Assembly (NCBI GenBank): GCA_020631035.1
Contig: JAHDIA010000416.1
Coordinates: 1 to 5,783 of the forward strand
Source: Chitinophagales bacterium
GTDB lineage: Bacteria; Bacteroidota; Bacteroidia; Chitinophagales; UBA2359
Reading direction: 5' to 3'
DNA length: 5,783 nucleotides
The notes beneath the pieces are model-generated. The model saw nothing but the letters and a program-made list of their open reading frames with translations. It had not been told where the DNA came from and made no database searches. The position numbers and the translations under genes are program-made. Positions 1 through 5,128 of this stretch are shown piece after piece (within the stretch, counting starts at the first letter, position 1; each line of letters starts with the position of its first letter).

Positions 1-1315
1 TGGGCAAGTCATACAATTCGTAAGCTGCCTTGTAATCGTGGAATTGAATTTTGCTCAATCCCTTGGTTGGTCCTTGATTGAATAAGAAGGCATCATTTGT
101 CGCATCAAAACGCTGAGGTATGTCTGGAAATTCTCCAGGATTGAAGAAGTAATTGGGCATAAACTTAATAATCAATGCCATATTAACGTGAGCCGTTCCC
201 TCTAATTTGGGCAAGGCTCTAATGTCTCTGGCAGCCATATTAAAATACATATCTCCTTCAAAACCTTTGGCCGCAATAACATCCCAAATATCATTGATAA
301 CATGTTCTCCCTCCATAGTTACTTTCATTTTTACCATTGGATTGAACAACAAGTACCTTCTATCTTCTGCCGAAGCAGAACGCATATAATCGGTGGCTCT
401 AAAAATAAACAATCTCATTGCTACCAAGCGAGTATATGCCTTAGAGAACAAAGCTTTGATGTGTGGGAAGTCGGTTACATATTTGCCATACAAATTTCTA
501 TTGGCTGCATGGTTGATGGCTTCGTAAAATGCGTGAGAGCAAATACCAATCGTTGCCCAGCCTAAGTTGTATTTGTTGATGTTTACAGTATTCAAAGCAG
601 CGTCCCAAGCATCTCTTCCTTTGTGCAAAATGTCTTCTTCTTTGATAGGGTAGTTGTCTAATTCAAATTGAGAAACATAGGATTGGCTGTTGACTACATT
701 CTTAATCAATTTGTAATTGGGATGTTGCGAATCTACTGCAAAACAAACATGTTCATTGTTCTCTGCTTGTTTGCCAAACACAGAAACGATGCCCGCTTTG
801 TTGCCATTGCCAATGTAATACTTGCCACCATTGGCAACATAGGTGCCATCTTCATTTTTGGTAAGAACCATATCGCTAGAGTATATATCCGCACCATGTT
901 CTTTTTCTGAAAGACCAAAGGCAAAAATATGCCCTTCCTCTAAAAGATTTGTGGCTCTTTCCTTCACAACTTTATTATCACTCATCCAAATTGGACCCAA
1001 ACCCAAAGAGGAAACTTGGTAAGTATACCAATAACAAAGCCCATAAAAACCGCAGATTTCGGTAAAAGCGGCAATTCTAGCAGTATCCCATCTTGAATTT
1101 TCATTCCCATATCCGCTAGGTGTCATCAGCTTGGCAAAGATTTTTTCCTTTTTGACAAACTCCAAAAAGTCAGCATACCAAATGAAGTTTCGATCATCAT
1201 CTGTTAGCTTTTCTTTGCCCTTTGCTTCAAACCAAGCAATGGTTTTTTTCATAATATCTTGAGATTCCTCATCTAAATAAGAGTAATCTTCTTTTAAGGG
1301 ATGTAACATTAACAT
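1..1315 (-). CDS. Acyl-CoA dehydrogenase family flavoprotein (partial, C-terminus beyond left edge)
   Basis: This probably catalyses FAD-dependent alpha,beta-dehydrogenation of an acyl-CoA in the cytoplasm, the first step of fatty-acid beta-oxidation or of a related acyl-CoA pathway. My reading of the minus strand gives 438 open codons starting MLMLHPLKED. Residues 134-143 (GLSEKEHGAD) fit the first acyl-CoA dehydrogenase signature, G-[LIVM]-[ST]-E-x2-x-G-x-D, although H and A replace the usual small residue and Ser/Thr. Residues 371-378 (LEGTAHVN) align with the YEGTSQIQ region of medium-chain enzymes, which makes E372 (bases 200-202) the likely catalytic base. Typical family members end about 20-30 residues after this Glu. 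Here at least 66 more residues follow and no stop is reached, so this is a long subtype. A second ATG at codon 3 (position 1309) could also be the start; neither has a strong ribosome binding site, only a purine-rich AAAAAAGAA upstream. The family is secure but the substrate is not. Confidence 0.88.
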   Translation of the reverse strand, partial: MLMLHPLKEDYSYLDEESQDIMKKTIAWFEAKGKEKLTDDDRNFIWYADFLEFVKKEKIFAKLMTPSGYGNENSRWDTARIAAFTEICGFYGLCYWYTYQVSSLGLGPIWMSDNKVVKERATNLLEEGHIFAFGLSEKEHGADIYSSDMVLTKNEDGTYVANGGKYYIGNGNKAGIVSVFGKQAENNEHVCFAVDSQHPNYKLIKNVVNSQSYVSQFELDNYPIKEEDILHKGRDAWDAALNTVNINKYNLGWATIGICSHAFYEAINHAANRNLYGKYVTDFPHIKALFSKAYTRLVAMRLFIFRATDYMRSASAEDRRYLLFNPMVKMKVTMEGEHVINDIWDVIAAKGFEGDMYFNMAARDIRALPKLEGTAHVNMALIIKFMPNYFFNPGEFPDIPQRFDATNDAFLFNQGPTKGLSKIQFHDYKAAYELYDLP

Positions 1316-1332
1316 AAAATTCTTTTTTGTGC

Positions 1333-1340
1333 TAAAGATA
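1333..1340 (-). promoter_or_regulatory. Candidate -7 promoter element for the acyl-CoA dehydrogenase gene
   Basis: Read on the minus strand this is TATCTTTA, one base off the Bacteroidota -7 consensus TAnnTTTG, and it lies 17 bases before the ATG at 1315. I see no good TTTG -33 box at the expected spacing, so the call rests on the -7 match and the position. The implied 5' leader would be only about ten bases. Confidence 0.35.
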
Positions 1341-1421
1341 GCAAATTTTCGCCCAATATGATTTTCCGCCTAACAAGTCTATTAAACAAATTGTCATTTT
1401 TGTTGGCTTATTTTGGCTTTT

Positions 1422-1453
1422 TTTGCAATCGAAGATTTCTTATACTATATTTA
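1422..1453 (+). promoter_or_regulatory. Candidate Bacteroidota-type promoter for the thioredoxin-like gene
   Basis: TTTG at 1422-1425 is followed after 20 bases by TATATTTA at 1446-1453. This fits the Bacteroidota -33 TTTG / -7 TAnnTTTG pattern with one mismatch in the last base. Transcription would begin near 1460, just upstream of the ATG at 1476. That favours the 1476 start over the in-frame TTG at 1413, which would lie upstream of the promoter. The DNA is AT-rich, so chance matches are easy. Confidence 0.4.
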
Positions 1454-1475
1454 TTGGCACATCAAAGATTTTGGT

Positions 1476-2081
1476 ATGAATCAAACAGATTTTAAGGTAA
1501 ATAGTATTTTTATTCTTGTATATAGTATTGGTTTGTTGTTGTTTAGCGATGGTGTAATGGCGCAAGAGAGTGAGCCAACCCAAGAAAAGACCATAAGCAA
1601 AGCCAAGTTGGAAGAGCCTGATACTAGAGGATATATTGTCAATGTGGGAGATAAGGTTGACAAGTTTGAATTGACCCTTGACGATGGAAGTGTGGTCAAA
1701 TCGAAAAAATGGAAGGGTAAGGTGGTCATGTTGCAATTTACAGCTAGTTGGTGTGGGGTATGCCGAAAAGAAATGCCGATTATAGAAGAAGAAATTTGGT
1801 CAGAACTCAAAGACAATGATGATTTTGTTTTGATAGGTGTGGACCGTGATGAACCTTTAGAAACTGTCCTGAAATTTAAGGAACAAACAGGCATTAGTTA
1901 TCCATTGGCATTGGACCCAGGAGCGGAAATTTATCAATTGTTTGCTGCTAAAAAAAGTGGAGTTACCCGCAACATCATCATCAATCAAGATGGAGAGATT
2001 GCCTATTTGACTCGCTTGTTTGAACGGGAAGAATTTGATGAGATGAAAGCTGAAATTTGGAAATTGTTAAAGTTAAATTAA
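1476..2081 (+). CDS. Secreted thioredoxin-fold (TlpA/redoxin-like) protein, 201 aa
   Basis: This is likely an exported thiol-disulfide oxidoreductase or redoxin-like protein acting in the periplasm. From the ATG at 1476 it starts MNQTDFK, followed by a hydrophobic stretch (residues 9-24) and a signal-peptidase I type site after GVMA (residues 26-29), so the mature protein would begin at Q30. There is no lipobox Cys. A charged linker (30-52) leads into the fold: the strand before the active site ends LQFTAS, then W92-C93-G94-V95-C96 is a CxxC redox site followed by RKEMP. Residues 119-125 (LIGVDRD) and 162-170 (GVTRNIIIN) are further core strands. Where TlpA and thioredoxins carry a cis-proline before this strand, T164 is present instead, a pattern closer to redoxin/peroxiredoxin-like GVxR motifs. 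An in-frame TTG at 1413 would add 21 residues in front of the signal peptide and is disfavoured. The gene stands alone and its partner is unknown. Confidence 0.88.
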   Translation: MNQTDFKVNSIFILVYSIGLLLFSDGVMAQESEPTQEKTISKAKLEEPDTRGYIVNVGDKVDKFELTLDDGSVVKSKKWKGKVVMLQFTASWCGVCRKEMPIIEEEIWSELKDNDDFVLIGVDRDEPLETVLKFKEQTGISYPLALDPGAEIYQLFAAKKSGVTRNIIINQDGEIAYLTRLFEREEFDEMKAEIWKLLKLN

Positions 2082-2088
2082 CAAAGAT

Positions 2089-2123
2089 TTTCATTAATAT
2101 TCATTGAGAGTTTCATTAATATT
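2089..2123. repeat. 13-bp direct repeat just after the thioredoxin-like gene
   Basis: TTTCATTAATATT occurs exactly at 2089-2101 and again at 2111-2123, a 22-base period, starting 8 bases after the stop codon. The sequence is very AT-rich. It may be a small duplication or slippage product, or a binding site pair; nothing in the sequence decides which. Confidence 0.6.
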
Positions 2124-2234
2124 AGATATATTCGTTGTAGAGACGTTTTCGATACATTGGAACGTTTGAATAGAAAAGGGGCAAAATTAAATTGTGAGTT
2201 GTGAGTTGTCCAAGGTGGAATGGATATTAAGGTA

Positions 2235-2256
2235 GAGAAAATTCGTGAATTTTCTC
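2235..2256. repeat. Perfect 10-bp stem hairpin with 2-base loop
   Basis: GAGAAAATTC (2235-2244) and GAATTTTCTC (2247-2256) are exact reverse complements separated by GT. GGTA at 2231-2234 and TACC at 2261-2264 could extend the pairing across a 4-base CCCG bulge. A run of C rather than T follows, so it does not look like a standard intrinsic terminator, although it is the strongest hairpin soon after the thioredoxin-like gene. Confidence 0.7.
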
Positions 2257-2317
2257 CCCGTACCACAAGAGAAGCATAGGATGAAGCGGATGGAGAATAG
2301 AACCGACGAAGGGTGTA

Positions 2318-2340
2318 GGGGCGATCCCTTGTGGTCGCCC
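2318..2340. repeat. GC-rich imperfect hairpin (GTAGGGGC-headed)
   Basis: GGGCGA (2319-2324) pairs with TCGCCC (2335-2340). After a bulged T2325, C2326-C2327 pair with G2333-G2334, leaving a CTTGT loop. It is part of the composite repeat island. Confidence 0.65.
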
Positions 2341-2389
2341 ACAGAAGCGATGCCTACGCCCGATAGTAGCGAATATGGTGGGAATGTAG

Positions 2390-2409
2390 AGACAAGGCAT
2401 GCCTTGTCT
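2390..2409. repeat. Perfect 20-bp palindrome
   Basis: AGACAAGGCATGCCTTGTCT equals its own reverse complement and has no spacer. It is preceded by GTAG, which makes it the clearest member of the GTAG-headed palindromes in this island. Without a loop it would fold as a hairpin with a few central bases unpaired, or act as a two-fold symmetric site. Confidence 0.85.
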
Positions 2410-2514
2410 TGGAAGAACCACCATAGCAGCGGATAGCGGGGAGACACGAACATCCGAAGCCCAAACGTTCCGTACAAAAAAGAAAAATTAACATCACCTA
2501 TAAATCTAACCATT

Positions 2515-3660
2515 ATGTTTGATAAAATGACCTCCAAAAAGCGGGTACGCTATAGGAGCAATCCCCGTAAAGATGAATTTATCAAAGTGCTAAGGAGTAG
2601 AGTCTGGGCGTATTTTGATGAAAACAATATATCCAAGCACGCCAATATGGAAATGTACATCAAAACAGTCCTCGCGGTCATTGCTTGGATTGCGATGTAT
2701 GCATTGATAATGTCCAATACCTTTAGCCACAGTGCATTGCTGACCATAGGAGCTTTTTGCATATTGGGATTCATCAATATTTTTATGGCATTCAACATTG
2801 TACACGATGCCTGCCATGATGCCTATTCGCCTAGCAAAAAAGTAAACAAGATATTGGGATACAGTATGAATTTTATCGGAGGCAACTCCTATCTGTTTAC
2901 CCAAATGCACAACGCACACCATCAGTTTGTCAACATACACGGAAGCGATGTAACCTTGGAAACCCACGGACAATTTCGCTTTACACCCGACGAACCTTGG
3001 TTGCCCAAACACCGTTGGCAGCACATTTATACACCTATATTGTATTGCCTTGCTTCCTTACACTGGGTAACTGCCAAAGACTTCAAATGGTTCTTTTTTG
3101 AAGAGCACATTGGCAACAAAAAAGATGTCAAACACCCACCTATTGAGTGGTTTACATTGATTGTTACAAAGCTCCTGTATTTTGGTTTGCACATCATTTT
3201 ACCCTTGATCTTTTTACAAGTGTCTTGGTGGGTCGTATTGCTAGGATTTTTGGCATTGCACATTCCTTCTAGTTTGATGTTTGCCTTGGTTTTTCAAGTA
3301 ACCCACATCTATGATGGAACCACCTTCCCATTGCCAGACGACCAAGGGAATATCTACAACAATTATGCAATTCACGTACTAGAAACGACTTCCGATTTTT
3401 CTAGGAAAAATCCTATTGCCAATTGGTTTTTTGGCTGTATCAATGTCCACAGCATTCACCACATTATGCCAGGTATTTGCCACGTACACTATCCAGCCCT
3501 AACCGAAATATTGAAGGAGACTGCCGAGGAATTTGGCTTGGAATACAAAGAAACGCCCAATTTCTGGGAGGCTTGGAAAAAACATTATCAAATGTTGAAA
3601 TTATTGAGCAAGCCTGAGACAGAAATTCCTCGCTATGGCAAGGGAGCGCAATTGGTGTAA
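2515..3660 (+). CDS. Membrane fatty acid desaturase (COG3239-like), 381 aa
   Basis: This is a di-iron integral membrane enzyme expected to insert a double bond in an acyl chain of a lipid or acyl-CoA, using O2 and an electron donor. Three histidine clusters are visible: H97-D-A-C-H101, H132-N-A-H135-H136 and H312-S-I-H315-H316. Hydrophobic segments lie at about 48-67, 74-96, 213-236 and 238-263, with a weaker one near 170-187, giving the usual layout with the histidine boxes on the cytoplasmic side. The tail after box 3 (ICHVHYPALTEIL, 321-333) closely resembles the linoleoyl-CoA/front-end desaturase group. That group normally has QxxHH in box 3, but H312 stands in the Q position here. No cytochrome b5 domain is present. 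Length is normal for bacterial members. A second ATG at codon 5 (2527) is possible, and no Shine-Dalgarno sequence decides between them. Regiospecificity cannot be inferred safely. Confidence 0.92.
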   Translation: MFDKMTSKKRVRYRSNPRKDEFIKVLRSRVWAYFDENNISKHANMEMYIKTVLAVIAWIAMYALIMSNTFSHSALLTIGAFCILGFINIFMAFNIVHDACHDAYSPSKKVNKILGYSMNFIGGNSYLFTQMHNAHHQFVNIHGSDVTLETHGQFRFTPDEPWLPKHRWQHIYTPILYCLASLHWVTAKDFKWFFFEEHIGNKKDVKHPPIEWFTLIVTKLLYFGLHIILPLIFLQVSWWVVLLGFLALHIPSSLMFALVFQVTHIYDGTTFPLPDDQGNIYNNYAIHVLETTSDFSRKNPIANWFFGCINVHSIHHIMPGICHVHYPALTEILKETAEEFGLEYKETPNFWEAWKKHYQMLKLLSKPETEIPRYGKGAQLV

Positions 3661-3664
3661 CATA

Positions 3665-3705
3665 AAAACGAAAAGCTTTTTGCTTAGCAAAAAGCTTTTC
3701 GTTTT
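3665..3705. terminator. Bidirectional intrinsic terminator between convergent genes
   Basis: A perfect 19-bp stem (3665-3683 with 3687-3705) closes a 3-base TTA loop. The outer part is AAAACG/CGTTTT, so each strand ends in a short T run. It starts 4 bases after the desaturase stop codon, and its right arm overlaps the first two bases (3704-3705) of the stop codon of the minus-strand TPR gene. It can therefore terminate transcripts from both sides. Confidence 0.85.
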
Positions 3706-4912
3706 ACCGATCTGTACGATTACTCGCCACCACCCAAGTAAATGCAATCACCGATAAAATAAAGAGCATACCAAAAGTTTCCGCTCTTGGACTTTCGGTA
3801 TACAAAGAAACACTGGTCAATCCGCCAAATACCACAAAAGCCGCAATAAAACCATAGACCATACTCTGTTTGCCTGAACTATTGTTGTACATACTCAACA
3901 TATATACAGGAATAATCAACAAAAAAGCAGTAAGTGCAAGCACCAGCCCAGCAAAACCCATCAAAGGCGTCAAGGCAAATGCCGTCACTATAGCGAATAC
4001 CAATAAAGCCGCATTGATTTTGGTCGTTTTTAAATCAATACCTCTTAGCAAATGCTTCCCATTTTTATCCATCAACAAGATGATCTCGGCTATGGGAGGA
4101 GCAAACCAAGACCATAAAATAAACACCAAGTAAATGGGCAATAGAAAAGGCACAATTTGCACCAAGAAAATCAAACCCAAATAGAAAATCCACTTTTTAG
4201 AACCGAGTCTATCTATCCAGAAACCCAATTCCAAATTTTTTCTATAAAACCAATTGGAGGCTTTGATTGCCTCAGTCAGTCCTTCTCTTGCCACATCTGA
4301 ATTGGGGTTGAGCATCAAGGCTTGTTGGAAGTGGTGTTTTGCCTTGTCAATTTCTTTGTTGTGCAAATAAGTAAAACCCATACTAGCGTGGTTCATACTA
4401 TCATCTGGATCTTGGTTCAATGCTTCTTGGGCTACTTCAATGGAGGCGGCGCCCTTGCCCGTCTTTGCCAAAACCATCGACAAGACATTTTTACAAAATC
4501 CATCATCTGGACGTATTGCCAAACCTTGCCGAACTGTTGTCAATGCTTCCTGACGCTTACCCGTATCCATCAAAATGGCCGCCTTAACCCCATAATAAGT
4601 GGAGGCATCGGGAAACAACAAAATAGCCTGATTGATTGCCTCCTCTGCTGCTTGGTACTGGTTCAAGTCCAAATGAATTTTACTCTTTGTAAAAAAATGC
4701 TCGTCTTCTACTGGGTTAGAAGCAATGGCTTTCTCAATAAACTGTAGGGCATCTTTGCTACGATTGGTACTCAAATATATATCTGCCATATAGCTGTTCA
4801 AAATATCACTTTGTGGGTGCATCGCCAATGCTTCTCCAGTCAGTTGTTCTGCTTGCTTGTACTTCTTATGTTCTATCAACAATTCAATTCGATCCAATAA
4901 TTCAAAATCCAT
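3704..4912 (-). CDS. TPR-repeat protein with C-terminal membrane domain, 402 aa
   Basis: The function is unknown. TPR domains mediate protein-protein contacts, so a membrane-anchored scaffold or assembly role is plausible. The N-terminal half contains six TPRs in exact 34-residue register: prolines fall at 33, 67, 101, 135, 169 and 203, and the small residue at repeat position 20 is at 21, 55, 89, 123 and 191. Repeat 5 is degenerate there, with S157. No signal peptide precedes the TPRs, so they are probably cytoplasmic. A basic/aromatic linker (218-240) leads to hydrophobic segments at about 241-270 (long enough for one or two passes), 299-316, 318-340, 349-370 and 378-396. No catalytic motif is recognised. 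The ATG at 4912 gives MDFELLDRIE, directly the first helix of TPR 1. The gene is convergent with the desaturase and divergent from the permease, and so probably monocistronic. Confidence 0.85.
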   Translation of the reverse strand: MDFELLDRIELLIEHKKYKQAEQLTGEALAMHPQSDILNSYMADIYLSTNRSKDALQFIEKAIASNPVEDEHFFTKSKIHLDLNQYQAAEEAINQAILLFPDASTYYGVKAAILMDTGKRQEALTTVRQGLAIRPDDGFCKNVLSMVLAKTGKGAASIEVAQEALNQDPDDSMNHASMGFTYLHNKEIDKAKHHFQQALMLNPNSDVAREGLTEAIKASNWFYRKNLELGFWIDRLGSKKWIFYLGLIFLVQIVPFLLPIYLVFILWSWFAPPIAEIILLMDKNGKHLLRGIDLKTTKINAALLVFAIVTAFALTPLMGFAGLVLALTAFLLIIPVYMLSMYNNSSGKQSMVYGFIAAFVVFGGLTSVSLYTESPRAETFGMLFILSVIAFTWVVASNRTDR

Positions 4913-4956
4913 AATCTAAGTAATGGTTAAATAATAAGTTCCTTGTTTTTTGCAAT

Positions 4957-5040
4957 GAGATTTTTTGACCTACAAGGAAAAAAACGGAGTCCTAGCAGCG
5001 CTAAGACGAGTATTTTTGACGCCGTAGGTCGAAAAATATC
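4957..5040. repeat. Large nested palindrome in the divergent intergenic region
   Basis: The outer arms 4957-4973 and 5024-5040 match as reverse complements at 15 of 17 positions; one difference is a G-T wobble. They share the core GACCTAC/GTAGGTC. Inside, GTCCTAGC (4989-4996) and GCTAAGAC (5000-5007) form an 8-position stem with one mismatch and an AGC loop, and an A run (4978-4984) can pair with a T run (5013-5017). A competing hairpin is also possible: 5011-5020 with 5028-5038, one bulged base, loop GCCGTAG. The size and architecture suggest a REP/MITE-like dispersed repeat, or a long structured leader between the divergent TPR and permease genes. Confidence 0.65.
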
Positions 5041-5075
5041 GCCGCCAAAATCGGGAAGTTGTTTTTTACCATTAC

Positions 5076-5083
5076 TAAATTTA
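5076..5083 (+). promoter_or_regulatory. Weak candidate -7 element for the permease gene
   Basis: TAAATTTA fits TAnnTTTG except for the last base and lies 45 bases before the permease ATG. A TTG at 5059-5061 is only 14 bases upstream, shorter than the usual -33/-7 spacing. TATCTTAC at 5098-5105 is a poorer alternative closer to the gene. Confidence 0.25.
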
Positions 5084-5128
5084 CAAAAAATCTTCCTTAT
5101 CTTACACCATCACTAAACCAAAACCACA

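Larger units (their letters stand above)
2137..2475. repeat. GC-rich composite palindromic intergenic element, probably a dispersed repeat
   Basis: The gap between the thioredoxin-like gene and the desaturase (2082-2514) holds no convincing gene. From about 2231 the composition changes sharply: 2281-2460 is about 55% GC, whereas 2041-2100 is about 20%. Three palindromes each begin with GTAG[AG]G[AG]C: GTAGAGAC at 2137, GTAGGGGC at 2315 and GTAGAGAC at 2386. A fourth, AT-rich hairpin lies at 2235-2256. GGAACGTTTG at 2159-2168 and its exact reverse complement CAAACGTTCC at 2462-2471 bracket most of the island. AGCGGAT recurs at 2285 and 2428. Such GTAGAGAC/GTAGGGGC palindromes resemble multi-copy intergenic repeats I associate with several bacterial phyla; this is from memory and copy number could not be tested. 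Element boundaries are approximate. Confidence 0.6.

Noticed and set aside
207..910. Plus-strand open frames at 207-389, 302-565 and 668-910
   Set aside because: They lie antisense within the acyl-CoA dehydrogenase, whose frame is intact and carries family motifs.
1413..1475. Upstream TTG start that would lengthen the thioredoxin-like protein by 21 residues
   Set aside because: It would bury the signal peptide behind an aromatic-rich extension and lies upstream of the candidate promoter. The ATG at 1476 gives a standard signal peptide.
2194..2207. GTGAGTT tandem pair as a possible microsatellite or array
   Set aside because: Only two 7-base copies are present, too few to call a repeat array. 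It is not a CRISPR: no further spaced repeats exist.
2235..2264. Hairpin as an intrinsic terminator for the thioredoxin-like gene
   Set aside because: It lies more than 150 bases after the stop codon and is followed by CCCCG rather than a T run, so a repeat element is the better reading.
2245..2436. Plus-strand open frame of 63 codons in the same island
   Set aside because: It starts inside a hairpin and crosses two palindromes. The peptide shows no domain, signal or membrane segment.
2187..2537. Minus-strand open frame of 116 codons covering the GC-rich island
   Set aside because: It runs through several palindromes and overlaps the start of the desaturase. Its composition (many W, F, P, S and Y) is that of a non-coding repeat read by chance. 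No domain is recognisable.
3870..4747. Plus-strand open frames at 3870-4133 and 4322-4747
   Set aside because: They lie antisense within the TPR/membrane gene, whose regular 34-residue repeats show that the minus strand is coding.
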